Assembly (NCBI GenBank): GCA_006384855.1
Contig: VCJN01001890.1
Span: 62,001-126,000, forward strand
Source of the DNA: Tetraselmis striata
Taxonomy: Eukaryota; Chlorophyta; Chlorodendrophyceae; Chlorodendrales; Chlorodendraceae
Length of the DNA: 64,000 nucleotides
Direction of reading: 5' to 3'
In this document: positions 12,590 to 23,029 of the stretch, piece after piece
Layout of the letters: the number at the start of each line of letters is the position of its first letter
Position numbering within the stretch: the first letter of the stretch is position 1
Notes under the pieces: model-generated
What the model was told of the DNA's origin: nothing
Database searches by the model: none
Seen by the model: only the letters and a program-made list of their open reading frames with translations
Translations under genes and position numbers: made by a program

Positions 12590-13970
12590 TGGCAGGGGCA
12601 GCCCGACGAGCCAAACGTGCAGTGATGGCATCATGGCGCCGACCAGCAGCTGCGTTCCCGGGCTGCGAAAGCAACATCGGCACAGGGTGCAATGACCGCC
12701 CGATGTTTGCGCCGACCGCCGGCGTGCCCGGGCCGCGGAAGCGGCCGGGGCACATGGTGCTACGGCGGCCCGACGGCGCCAAAAGGTGCATTGGCGGCTC
12801 GATGGCGCCGACTAGCTCTGTGCCCGGGCTGCGGAATAAGTGACGGGGGCACATGGTGCAGCGGCGGCTCGTTGGCGCCGACCACCTGCGTGCCCGGGCT
12901 GCGGAAGCGGCCGGGGCACATGGTGCAATATGGCGGCCCGATGGCGCAACCACCAGCGTGCCCGGGCCGCGGAAGCAACCGGGGTGCAAGTTACAGCGGG
13001 GGTCAGATGGCGCCGGCTAGCTGCGTGCCCCGGCTACGGAAGCAACGGGGCACGGGATGCAGTAACCGCCCGATGGCGCCGACATGCAGCGTGGCCGGAC
13101 TGCGGAAGCTACCGGCAGAGCACAATGTGCAGTGGCAGCCCGATGGCGCCAACCAACGGCGAGGCCGGGCCGCGGAAGCGACAAGTGAACAAGGTGCAGT
13201 GGCGGCATGGTGGCGTCGACCAGCTACGAGCGCAGGCCGCGGAAGCAACCGGGGCACAAGGTGCAGTGGCGCCCGTTGGCGCCGACTACCTGCATTCCCG
13301 GGCTGCGGAATAAGTGACCGGGGCACAAGGTGCAGTGGCGGCTCGATGGTGCATACCACATGCTTGCCCGGGCCGCGGAGGCGGCCGGGGCACAGGGTGC
13401 AATGACGACCCGTTGGCGCCGACCCACTTCGTGGCCGGGCCGCGGAAGCGACCGGGACACATGGTGCTACGGCGGGCCGATGGCGCCGACTAGCTCCGTG
13501 CACGAGCCGCGAAAGCGACCGGAGCAAAAGGTGCATTGGCGGCTCGATGGCGCCGAGTAGATGCGTGCCCGGGCCGCGGAAGCGACCGGGCACATGGTGC
13601 AGTGACGACCCGTCGGCGCCGACAAGCTGCTTGCCCGGGCCGTGGAAGCGATCGGGGCATAAGGTACGGTGGCGGCTTGATGGCGCCGACCAGCTGCGTG
13701 CCCGGGCCGCGGAGGCGACTAGGAGGCACAAGGTGCCGCGGTGGCCCGATGATGTCGTCAACCAATTGCATGCCCGAGGCCCAAAGCGACGGGAGCACAA
13801 CGTGCTGTGGCGGCCTGATGGCGCCGACTATATGCGTGCTCAAACCGCGGAAGCAAACTGAGCACATGGTGCAGTGGTGGCTTGATGGTGCAGACTTGAT
13901 GCGCGTAGTGGCGGCCCGATGATGCCAACCGACTCTGTGGGCGGCCCGGAGGAGGCACATAGTGGTGGCC
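12590..13970. repeat. Minisatellite, ~65-base unit, about 20 diverged copies
   Basis: A unit built on GCGCCGAC...TGCCCGGGCCGCGGAAGC...GGGGCACA...GGTGCA..GGCGGC recurs about every 62-70 bases. Copies differ by substitutions and small indels. Long open frames in all phases, including one of 237 codons at 12692-13405, result from the repeat periodicity and GC content. Their products are unrelated to any known family, so they were not called as genes. Confidence 0.85.
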
Positions 13971-15589
13971 CGATGGCGCCGACCAACCGCGTGCACGGGG
14001 CTGCGAGGGATAGCCTGGTTGTGGCGCGGAGTGCGTTGAAGCCGCAGGTCCCACCGGTGCATATGGATCGTTCCTGCCCGGAAATTGCGCTTTTTCTCAC
14101 TGGTGAGCCAAAGGCCGCCGGCATGGGGGCTCTTGTGTCGCGACGCGACGTGAAGAGCGTTCCCCCAATCAATCGAGCAGTTGTCCATGTGGGACAATGG
14201 TAGTCGGCTCGAGGAGCCAGCGCACGGTGCCCTCTAGACAATCGTCGACCGCTTCCCGGTCAGCGAGACATGTCCTTGAGCTTGGCGCGGGGCATCACTT
14301 TTGAGTGGCTTGTACACCAACGACCTTGCATGTCACGAAGACAAGGGCTATGTCGCGGTGCGACCCCATGGTGGGTGCGCCGCGACAAAGGAAGATGGGG
14401 ACAGACAAGCCCACGACGAAGCAGCATGCGGGAGCAGCGCTACTCGGGATGGCTGCGTCGGGAACCGCGCGCGGGGTGGTGCCGTACGGGCGTACGGCAA
14501 CTGCTTCCGCCGGACGATGAAACTGTCGAGGGGCTGTTGGGTCGATGCAGCTTCTCGGAGGGGACGGGCACGCCACGTGGTCATACTAGCGCCGTAGTAA
14601 TGGTGCGGTACCGCGCATGCGAAGTACACAAGCGAGCGGAGAGGACGAAGCCCCAACTACTAGTTGTAAATATAACTGGTGTTGGGTTACGGGATACCGT
14701 TACCGCCTTTACGGCGGCTCTCCGCCATGGCGGCACTCGTTCAGTTTTAAAGGGAGGTAGGCAAGGGAGATAACCCGAAAAGTGCGCGGGCTTAGTTACA
14801 CGCAAAGGGCAGAGGACTTGCGGCAAATCAGAGCAACATAAAGGGAGGGAGGGGGGGATATATTAAGACCTTCCGCACATTTTGGGGGTGATGGTCGACG
14901 TTTTTGTGTTCGTGTATAATAATCCGTATGAAGTAACTTGACTGTTGAATCAGCGATGCGTCGATTTTTCAGCAGAAAATTTTAAAAGAACGGGTTCTAT
15001 ATCAGAGGCCTACAGTTCCATGAATTGCATTGCCAGCGCTTTGAAGTACCAGCAGCGAGCGTTTGCATTGCCAGCGATTTGAAGTACCAGAGTTTTTTTT
15101 CCATTACTAGCGGCGAGTAGCGAGTACCAGTACCAGTACCAGCATTTCTGGGAACTGCCCTTTTTGTAATTCACACCAGTACCAGCAGTACCAGCAGCGA
15201 GTAGCGAGTACTAGTACCAAGATTACCAGCAGCGAGCGTTCGCATTGCCAGCGCTTTGAAGTAGTCGCTACAAGAGTTGTTTTTTCCGTTACCAGCAGCG
15301 AGTAGCGAGTACCAGTACCAGTACCTCCCAACCGTGAGATCGTAATCGGACGGCTGTGTAATTAAGGACCGTGGGCGGGTGGGCGGGTGGGTGGGTGATT
15401 TATTATACTTATTAGTACATGCCAGTAGATAAGCGCTTTAGTCAATCACCTATAGGCCCGATCCGCTGCACTATACGGGTACCCACACGGCAATAAAGCT
15501 CACCGCCGAAAAATCGACGCTTCGCTGGATTAAAAACGACCACCTTGAGTTTGACCTTCCGCATTTCGCCACCCTTTTTGGTACGGGAT
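13971..15589. other. Spacer with GTACCAG-type simple repeats
   Basis: No gene seen. About 15040-15330 contains repeated blocks such as AGCAGCGAGTAGCGAGTACCAGTACC and TTGCATTGCCAGCG.TTTGAAGTA, repeated two to three times. About 15370-15395 is a GGGTGGGC run. Open frames at 14270-14830 have no recognisable motif. Confidence 0.5.
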
Positions 15590-16830
15590 AAACCTCGCGA
15601 TTGGCACCGTGTAATGTTGTCACGATGTGCGCACACAACAACACTTACTACCGGTTCCGACGCGGATGGAGGCGGGGCTTGCGGAGTGCATTGGCGGTGC
15701 ATAGACTAGCGTGCTGCAAATAATTGGGGTGCATCGGACGCCGGATGCCCATCCACCCGGCGAAAAACACGCGTAATATTCACACTATATTCACAAATGT
15801 GTGAAAACCGGACATTCCGTGCCGGATGGATGGGAATATGGCGTCCGATGCAGCCAACATCCCAGCAACACGCTATTCTATGCACCGCCAATGCACTCCG
15901 CCAGCACCGCCTCATTCTACGTCGATTTCGAAAGCGCCTTCCCATTATCCACCGCTAATTGCAATTGCCGCCGTGTAATGTTGTCACGATGTGCGCACAC
16001 AACAACACTTACTACCGGTTCCCACGCGGATGGAGGCGGGGCTGGCGGAGTACATTGGCGGTGCATAGACTAGCGTGCTGCAAATAATTGGGGTGCATCG
16101 GACGCCGGATGCCCATCCACCCGGCGTAAAAGATAGACATGTGGGCTGGTTTCGGAGCAGTACATGTACGTATGTATATATGCACAATGCAACGTAGGAC
16201 GCGCGCGGAAAGAGGCGGGGCTGGCGGAGTGCATTGGCGGTGCGTAGACTAGCGTGCTGCAAACAATTGGGGTGCATCGGACGCCGGATGCCCATCCACC
16301 CGGCGTAAAAGACGCGTAATATTCACACTATATTCACACACAAATGTGTGAAAACCGGACATTCCGTGCCGGATGGATGGGAATACGGCGTCCGATGCAG
16401 CCAAAACCCCAGCAACACGCTATTCTATGCACCGCCAATGCACTCAGCCAGCACCGCCTCATTCTCCGTCGATTGCGAAAAGGCCTTCCCATTATCCACC
16501 GCTAATTGCAATTGCCACCGTGTAATGTTGTCACAATGTGCGCACACAACAACACTTACTACCGGTTCCCACGCGGATGGAGGCGGGGCTGGCGGAGTGC
16601 ATTGGCAGTGCATAGACTAGCGTGCTGCAAATAATTGGGATGCATCGGACGCGGGATGCCCATCCACCCGGCGTAAAAGACGCGTAATATTCACACTGTA
16701 TTCACACACAAATGTGTGAAAACCGGACATTCCGTGCCGGATGGATGGGAATACGGCGTCCGATGCAGCCAAAATCCCAGCAACACGCTGTTCTATGCAC
16801 CGCCAATGCACTCCATCCGCAACCCCCGCC
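15590..16830. repeat. Tandem repeat block containing internal inverted repeats
   Basis: GTGTGAAAACCGGACATTCC begins at about 15798, 16345 and 16713. TGTTGTCACGATGTGCGCAC begins at about 15615 and 15978, with a one-base variant at 16527. GGTGCATCGGACGCCGGATG recurs at about 15726, 16089 and 16268. Unit spacing is about 365 bases with one longer unit of about 550. The block GCCGGATGGATGGGAATA..GCGTCCGATGCA is the near complement of TGCATCGGACGCC..CCATCCACCCGGC, so each unit can fold back on itself. Confidence 0.75.
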
Positions 16831-16963
16831 TTATTCCCAGTCGTACGTGCTTGTGCACGCACGGAATGCGTGCACTGCTCCGAAACCACTGTCACATACC
16901 CCGCTCATTGGGTACCGATTGCGACGCATGCACGGCTGGATATTTGTTTACATATACCCCCGG

Positions 16964-17006
<43 letters not shown>

Positions 17007-17342
17007 CACAGCGTCCCGCTACTCACCCTGCATTGGATTAGGGGCGACGATTGCAACCAAGACGAGGAGGCGCGCATGAACTACTCCGGAACCACGCGAT
17101 GTGCCCGGTGACCTCCATATCCTGCACGTCCACCGATGCAAGTAATAAGGACAGCCCCCCCCCCCCCCCCCCCCCCCCCCAAAGTCGAGGAAGTGTAGGA
17201 GTACAACCGGAGCAAGCCGTGATTCATTGTCGCTTATTTACAAGCACGGGCGGTGCACGCCGTAGCCGGTCGGGTTTGGCAGCACCAACCGGCTACGGCG
17301 GGATAAAGGCGGCAGCGGCAGCAACAGGATCCGCGGGACCGG
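16831..17342. other. Spacer with the longest G run and a facing C run
   Basis: G run of about 41 at 16965-17005 and C run at about 17157-17180. A 51-base direct duplication (ACCGGCTACGGCGGGATA...) begins at 17287 and 17338 and covers the 3' end of the neighbouring pseudogene. No gene seen in the rest. Confidence 0.6.
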
Positions 17343-18885
17343 CTACGGCGGGATAGAGGCGGCTGCGGCAGCAACAGGATCCGCAGCCTCGGCAGCAAGC
17401 CGCAGCTCCTTAACGCTGGCATGGATGCTAACGTAGTCCTCGTCACTGTACATATGCTTTGGCAACACAGCATGATCCCTAAAGTGGGCCACATACTGCG
17501 CCGCCAACTCGTGATTGCGTTTCTCCGCAGCATCACTGCGGAGGGTGATGTGTGGGTAGAGTGCCTCGTTGTAGGCTGCCAGGAACGGCGTGTACTGGGT
17601 AGGGTCGTCCGCACGGCCTCAGCCAGGCAGTCCCAGAAGGTGCCCTTGCCCGTACAAGCGGACATTGCCACGCCCGTGACACTTGGGACAGGGGTTGCCG
17701 CTGGGCAGCTCAACTAGGGCGCCCACGGGCCTGCGGTGCGTCGTGTCCGACTCAAACATGTACCCATCTGGTATTGTTTCATGTAGGGCATGTCCTCCTC
17801 GGGGACACCCATGCCACGCACGCTCCAAGTCCTCTAGGGGCTGCATCAAGTTCTTGTGGCTCATGATGAAGTCGGCAGCTCCCGGATCTGTCTCCGCCAG
17901 CGTCCTCTCCGTGAGGCGGTGATCCTCGTGGCCCTTTTCATGTCAACACATGGATGGCACTCAGTCCCCGCCCCCGCCCCCGCCCCCGCCCCCGCCACCG
18001 GCCTGGGGGGGGGGGGGGGGGGGGGAGGGGGGGGGGCGCACCGGGTACCTAATGTGCTTCACGGCATCTCTGAAGCTCACTTCTGGCCCGCGGTACACCT
18101 CAGTGGGGCGGCGGTGGCACGTGCATGCAATGATGGCCTGCAGATTTGGAGCCTGCCCATCACTGTGGGTGATCTGAGCGGGGGCATCCGCCGGGGTGAA
18201 CAGCAACGCGATCACCGGTCAAGACCAAAACCTTGGTGCTAGCTCGCCGGCCTTCTCGGCACCAGCCACGAAAGCGCGCCGCAATTCCAGCAAGGCGGCA
18301 AACAAGGCCTTCCTGCAAGGCACACGCTCAGAATAAGCGATGCACGAGTCAGGGGTTGAAGGGGGCGGGGGGGGGGGGAGGGGGGGGGGGCACCTCTTCA
18401 TCTGCCTCTGCTTTTTGCCGACCCAGGTCTCTGGCGCACTCCTTGCCCAATGCCACAGCTTCCACGGGTCGACTTTGCCCTCCTTTTCCCCGTCATACGG
18501 CTTCACCTGCGTGTGGTCTGCAACGTCTAGGTCTTCCGGGGCAGGATGACCTGTTGGTGTCAGGGGCACACAAACCATGCTCAACACCATGCTCATAACC
18601 ACGACGTTTGTACTCCCTTCCGCTCCGCCGCGTCCTTCGCTGAAACCAACCAGGTCTTGTGCGAGGTGCGACAACAAACCCACCTCTAGCAGCCCGGGAG
18701 CGTTCAGATCCGGGTCTGGCGTCGGGACCACATTAGGGAACCTTCTCACCAAGGCATGCGCGGCGTCTTGTCCGAGAAGCCTCCACAGCTCCAGGTGTAC
18801 GGGATCATAGGTACCACCATCCTGTAGCCACCGCTCGAGGTAGGCTTGCAACCTCGTCGTCGCATCCTTATCAGCGAGGAGCTCG
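17343..18885 (-). pseudogene. Multi-exon gene of unknown family with two in-frame TGA codons
   Basis: Reading leftward: exon about 18880-18394, exon 18312-18042, exon 17933-17343. Donors are GTGCCC and GTGCGC, acceptors TGCAG and AAAAG. Phases match (2, then 0), and all exons read in coding-like frames. Inside them, TGA at 18221-18219 and TGA at 17621-17619 interrupt the frame. The third exon has a CPKCHGRG sequence resembling one DnaJ-type zinc repeat, but only one. The 5' end meets a stop and has no ATG, so the first exon is missing or unrecognised. I do not recognise the family; its setting suggests a transposon-derived gene. A decayed gene is the simplest reading. Confidence 0.55.
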
Positions 18886-18899
18886 GGGATTTAACATTG

Positions 18900-18990
18900 T
18901 TTGATATTGCGGCAGGTTTAATGTGTGTGTGTGGGGGGGGGGGGGGGGGGGGGGGGGCCCACGCACGGGGATTTGCGGCGCTGGGTGGAG
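18900..18990. repeat. G run in the spacer between divergent genes
   Basis: GTGTGTGT followed by a G run of about 22 (18936-18957). From about 19020 to 19110 there are repeated CGCACATCCG and CACCGC words. Confidence 0.6.
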
Positions 18991-19260
18991 CGGCGGACAC
19001 TCACCCGCTCCGCCCCTACATGTCGTGCGAATCTTCGTGCACATCGGTGCACACCGCCGCACACCGCCGCACAACGCTGCGCACATCCGCGCACATCCGC
19101 GCACATTCGTCGCGCACATATACGCGCGCCCTACCGCATATATTATCCCGAATTCACTCGGTGAAACCGCGTATTCATTACGCCGTGCTACTCCAACAAT
19201 AAACATTGCGAAATTACGCCGACGCAATGTCGCGCGGACTAGCCCTTCACAATACGTGCA

Positions 19261-19269
19261 TATAAATAG
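19261..19269 (+). promoter_or_regulatory. TATA box for the small basic-protein gene
   Basis: TATAAATAG preceded by GTGCA, 126 bases upstream of ATG 19395. It is the best TATA match upstream of a plus-strand open frame in this part of the window. Confidence 0.45.
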
Positions 19270-19394
19270 TAGTGGCGCGCTGCTCCTCGCCTCCGATGTG
19301 TCGTTGACTGCTGCGGAAGGCGGTCGTCGACTGGGTGTTAGTTTCTCCACCTCGCCCCCCCCCCCCCCCCCACCCCTTCACCGCTCACAGCGCA

Positions 19395-19940
19395 ATGGCA
19401 GACTTCGTCTCCCGGGCAAAAGTGGGCGGCGAGCCTTGTTGTCTCGCATATCCGCGCCACCGGCATCGAGGAGGACGAGAAAGATATGAGGAAACGCGTG
19501 ACAAGGTGGGCACGCAACAAAACACTCCACCTTCCGCATTAGCACGCACCCACTCGTGGCTAACTTGTGCCGCGCGCAGGTTCGTCCGGGAGCGCCGTAA
19601 GGCCCACCTCAACGCCAAGGCTTCCACAGTGCCAGCGGCGCAACTCGTGGTGGCCGAGGAGGCCGCATCCTTAGCCGCTTGGAGGCGAAACGATTGTGGC
19701 TTGTTGTGGGCGTCTAGGCACAGGGGGCGTCCCGACGCCAAGGCAAGGAAGCTCATGGCGGCGTCGTCGACGGCACACCCTCCCGGGGTGGTGAAGACAC
19801 TGACGGATGACAAGAAGCGGAAGAGGCCAGTGAAGAAGCGCCGAGGTAAGAAACTGACGGTCGCGGAGTCGGAGGCGGAGGCAGCGAGATCGTCGAAGCG
19901 GAGGGTCCCCCGGGCACGCAAGAACAAGAACAAGCAGTAG
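19395..19940 (+). CDS. Small protein with a lysine/arginine-rich tail, probably frameshifted
   Basis: Exon 19395-19505, an intron with GT at 19506 and AG at 19578-19579, then exon 19580-19940 ending TAG. The C-terminal half is convincing: FVRERRKAHLNAKAS, then a very basic tail (KKRKRPVKKRRGKK...RARKNKNKQ) as in nuclear or nucleolar proteins. In exon 1 the frame that fits the splice phase (...GIEEDEKDMRKRVTR) is one base off from the frame that begins with ATG 19395. An AAAA stretch near 19421 is the likely site of a one-base difference. So the gene is either decayed or carries a sequencing error. Family not recognised; it is transcribed away from the pseudogene at 17.3-18.9 kb. Confidence 0.4.
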   Translation: MADFVSRAKVGGEPCCLAYPRHRHRGGRERYEETRDKVGTQQNTPPSALARTHSWLTCAARRFVRERRKAHLNAKASTVPAAQLVVAEEAASLAAWRRNDCGLLWASRHRGRPDAKARKLMAASSTAHPPGVVKTLTDDKKRKRPVKKRRGKKLTVAESEAEAARSSKRRVPRARKNKNKQ

Positions 19941-19992
19941 CCCCCGCCCCCTTACCCCCCTCCCCTCACTCCCCCGGCGGGAGCGGCGGGCG

Positions 19993-20044
19993 GCGGGGGG
20001 GGGGGGGGGGGGGGGGGGGGACCCCCCCCCCCCCCCCCCCCCCC
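19993..20044. repeat. Poly-G/poly-C hairpin
   Basis: A G run of about 26 is separated by a single A from a C run of about 23, forming a nearly perfect homopolymer palindrome directly after the small basic-protein gene. Confidence 0.8.
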
Positions 20045-20439
20045 GCCACATGCCCCGACGGTAGCTGTCGAGAATTGTAATTCAAACATTCTTCGGCAAA
20101 CCGCTGCCTGCCCCCCCTCCCCCTCGCGAATATGTATGTAACGTTAGCACTCTTTGGAAAAACATGGCAGCCAAACCGCCCGTCTGATGACCTTTGATCG
20201 GACGGCGGGCAGGCCCGTTCAGCAGTACTAGCTATAATGTACACAAAATTCCCCACTCTTGCCGAATAGTACGGCTGCGATTCGCGCTCCCGTGTACTAA
20301 TAGTCGTAGCTATCCACAGGACGATTCGTCATTGCGCCCGGGTTCGTACTAGATACCCGGTACCGGCTTAATAAATATATCGCGTACTACCCGGTAGTGC
20401 ACGGACAACCTCGTACCTTATACGTCAGTGCCATGTAAA
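20045..20439. other. Spacer, nothing recognised
   Basis: AT-richer sequence with scattered GTAC words and short purine blocks. No open frame with coding character was seen. Confidence 0.5.
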
Positions 20440-20642
20440 GTCATGCTCCCGATGAATCCGAATGTTGCGGGTTTGCACCGCTAAAATGACGGCCGTAGGC
20501 AACTCGAAGGCCACCACGAGTCTGCGCGGATCGTAGCGGTATCTGTCTCAACCACAATAGTTGTCTTACCTCCGGCTCCTTATTAGGGTCGGAGGTCGAA
20601 GGAGTGAGGGTAGGCGTCGGGGTCTAGACCCTCGTCAACCAT
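20440..20642. repeat. Direct repeat, left copy (~203 bases)
   Basis: From GTCATGCTCC to CTCGTCAACCATG this matches 21392-21595 with only a few substitutions and small indels. It includes the GTAAGAC donor and CGCGCAG acceptor (minus strand) of the unrecognised gene described at 21172-21762. Confidence 0.85.
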
Positions 20643-20965
20643 GGCGCGGGAGTTGCTGGCGGAGGGGCACCATGACCGTTTTTGAGGCGTATGATAGCCT
20701 GGGCGGCGTCTGGGTGCTGGATTCCAACACGGAGTCGGACCCGCTAGGTGCGGACGCTGACCGCCGCTTGATTGGTGTACTCCTCCATGTACGAGAGCCT
20801 GCGGACAAACCCCCCCCCCCCCCCCCCCCCCCCCCGCGAGGTCATGTCCTACCTGGACATGCCCTTCATCCCTGAAGATATGGCCGGCCGCTCGACTGAC
20901 ACCCGCCGCTTCTGCGGCCATGAGGAGGTGGGGCTGCGCCAGGAGCGTCTCGTCAAGGCCCAAGG
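20641..20965 (+). pseudogene. Flavin-containing monooxygenase N-terminal fragment
   Basis: Three plus-strand pieces in different frames line up in order with the class B flavin monooxygenase N-terminus: ARELLAEGHH, then TVFEAYDSLGGVWVLDSN and ESDPLGADADRRL, then VYSSMYESLRTN and PREVMSYLDMPFIPED. The frame changes near 20674 and near 20775. A C run of about 23 (20812-20835) sits exactly where the family normally has a leucine-proline between RTN and PRE. The FAD-binding glycine motif that should precede the first piece is missing, and the match ends near 20965. It is therefore a broken partial gene, probably carried by a transposon. Confidence 0.72.
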
Positions 20966-21171
20966 GGGGGGGGGGGGTGTGGTACTGCCATGGTGTCGTC
21001 GTCCGGCTCGCAAGGCATGGGGTGATGTTCCGTCTCGGTCGGCTCTCGCCGCGATAGCCGCGCGCGGCGCTCGAGCAGGCGGGCGTCGCGACCGTGCATG
21101 CGTCTAAATTGGGCAACCGCCCGGGATGAGAAGTCCGCGCGGGAGTCGTTTTGGGTGGTTTTCAGCCCCAG

Positions 21172-21762
21172 TCAGCCACTTCCGTGGGCGTCCATGGTAA
21201 CCATAGTGAACAGTACCCCATGCTCCGCGCCGGCGACCGGGGGGTGCGGCAGCTCCGGGCGGCGTTTACGAGTGCTCTCGCGCCCGACCGAGTTAGCATG
21301 CATACGAGGAGGCACCGACGCGCGTGGCGCAATTTCCCCCGGCTCCATCGCCGGCACGCTCCGCACGCGCAGGCTGTCCGGGCAGCTCGGGTCATGCTCC
21401 AGATGAATCCGAATGTTGCGGGTTTGCACCGCTAAAATGACGGCCATAGGCGACTCGAAGGCCACCACGAATCTGCGCGGATCGTAGCGGTATCTGTCTC
21501 AACCACAATAGTTGTCTTACCTCCGGCCCCTTAGGGTCGGAGGTCGAGCGAAGGAGTGAGGGTAGGCGTCGGGGTCTAGACCCTCGTCAACCATGAGCGG
21601 CCGGACAGCCGTGATGCGCGCCTGCCCCGTGTGGCTGCGGTTAAATCGATATTTGAAAGCACATGTCACTGCCCGTGCAAGGTCTTCCTCCGACGGGGGG
21701 ATGACCCGGCGATCGAGGCCAAAGAGCGGGAGGCGGCATCCTATGACATACCCGGAAAAACT
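21172..21762 (-). CDS. Two exons of an unrecognised protein gene
   Basis: Exon 21762-21521 (GYVIGCRLPLFGLDRRVIPP..., later DEGLDPDAYPHSF) joins exon 21472-21172 (VVAFESPMAVILAVQTRNIR..., ending TGA). A 48-base intron with GTAAGA donor and CGCAG acceptor lies between, and the phases match (2). Both exons have a coding look but no motif I know. The exon-intron junction is duplicated at 20440-20642. The repeated copies and broken neighbouring pieces suggest a transposon-encoded protein. The upstream connection is uncertain because the next piece ends in an in-frame TAG. Confidence 0.4.
21392..21595. repeat. Direct repeat, right copy (~204 bases)
   Basis: Near-identical partner of 20440-20642, about 952 bases away. 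The captured flavin-monooxygenase fragment begins exactly at the edge of the left copy and lies between the two. Confidence 0.85.
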
Positions 21763-21963
21763 CTATGCCGGCACGCTCCTCACTGATGTTGTGGCCGCCG
21801 GCCTCCGGGAGTCGCCACTTCCTGCCGTCCCAATGGCCGGGGACCGAGGCAGAGCTGGTCGTCATGCATGTATATAAGCATCCAATGCTTGCGCCGCCTA
21901 CGCGGGGGCGAGCTCCACTCGGGCGGACGTAGTGCGTTGTTGGGTCTTCGAAATGTGCTTGAC

Positions 21964-22390
21964 CTAAAGCCGCTCCAAAAGAGGTGCCGGAAGCAAGCGG
22001 ACCTCCGCGTGTGCAACTAGGTTGTTGTGGTCGTCGTAGCAGTCCCACGCTCGGCTCGCTGCGTCGCGTATAGTCTTCTCCGGCTTTAGTGGCTCGACGC
22101 CCCCTAGCCCCCCCCGCCTTGTAGGGTTCCGAGAGGATGCCACCCATGTGCTGCATGACCTCGTCCCCCGTGAGACCCGACAGCTGTGGGTTGTCGAGCC
22201 ACACGATGTGGGACAGGCGTTTGATGTCGTCTATCGGCTCCTCGAGGATCCGAGTCGACGGATCCGAGTCGACGTGGGGCTGAATCGGGAGTTGTTGCTG
22301 GTCGAGGAGCCGCTCCGATAGAGCCCTCCCCTCGTCCGCATGTCGCAACAACACCCGGCGGGCGTCCGCACGCAGTAGTTGTAGCTTCAT
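21964..22390 (-). pseudogene. Coding segment of unrecognised protein, frameshifted at a G run
   Basis: From ATG 22390 the frame reads KLQLLRADARRVLLRHADEG... to ...GILSEPYKAG. At the eight-base G/C run (22108-22115) the coding-like frame changes by one, continuing as EPLKPEKTIRDAASRAWDC and LLPAPLLERL to a TAG at 21966-21964. It is probably the upstream part of the gene at 21172-21762. A homopolymer sequencing error could explain the shift. Confidence 0.35.
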
Positions 22391-22507
22391 CGTCCCGGTA
22401 GTGGTCACGCGACGGCTCTAACTAGACCCGCCTAGCGTCCGGAGTGCCGGGGTCAGAAGTGGTTTAGAACATGCGCGGAGCTAGCTGGCCGCCGGGGCAT
22501 AGCCGCA

Positions 22508-22990
22508 TCATCTGGTGATCTCCACCGCCAGTCTCCGCTCCGTCTCGGCGCGGCTGGCTGCGTCGATCGGGTGGCCGGCCCGCACCGCGTCGTTAAGGAT
22601 CAGCGACGCGTTGTGGGACTTTGGGTAGCCTTTATGCTCGCCCGTCGCCGTCAGTTGTGCCGGGCGATGCGGGGGGCGCAGGTAGCGTGGCGGCGGCCGC
22701 GGAGCAGTAGCACCCGGAAAGTTTGGGCGGGCCAGAGGTCGTAGGTGTTGGCCCACTAAAGGCCCGGCACGAATGGCGATGGGGCGTTCTGCATGTCTTG
22801 GTCCTTCGCGGCTGGGGCGGTGAAGATGTTGGCAAGAAGCGACGGCGCGATAGATGCCGGCAGGATGGTTGGTGGGCCATGTTGTCGGCGGGTACTCCAG
22901 AGGGACCGCACTCCGCCGACCTTATCCTCTAGGTGTCCAAAACCGGAATTCGATACTGCTCTTATTTCCCGTCTTCGAATAGCGAATACG
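22508..22990 (-). pseudogene. Further coding-like fragments of the same unrecognised region
   Basis: Two minus-strand pieces in different frames, 22980-22757 (FGHLEDKVGGVRSLW...) and 22756-22508 (ending SHNASLILNDAVRAGHPID...AVEITR and a stop), have coding-like composition. No family recognised. Their order and strand match the gene remains at 20.4-22.4 kb. Confidence 0.3.
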
Positions 22991-23029
22991 AGTACCATGT
23001 ACCAGCGAATAGTACACGAGTAACATCGT

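Noticed and set aside
12692..13405. 237-codon plus-strand open frame
   Set aside because: Lies entirely in the ~65-base minisatellite; all frames are open because of repeat composition.
17619..18221. TGA recoding as selenocysteine in the 17.3-18.9 kb gene
   Set aside because: No Cys/Sec-type redox context at either TGA and no selenoprotein similarity; decay is simpler.
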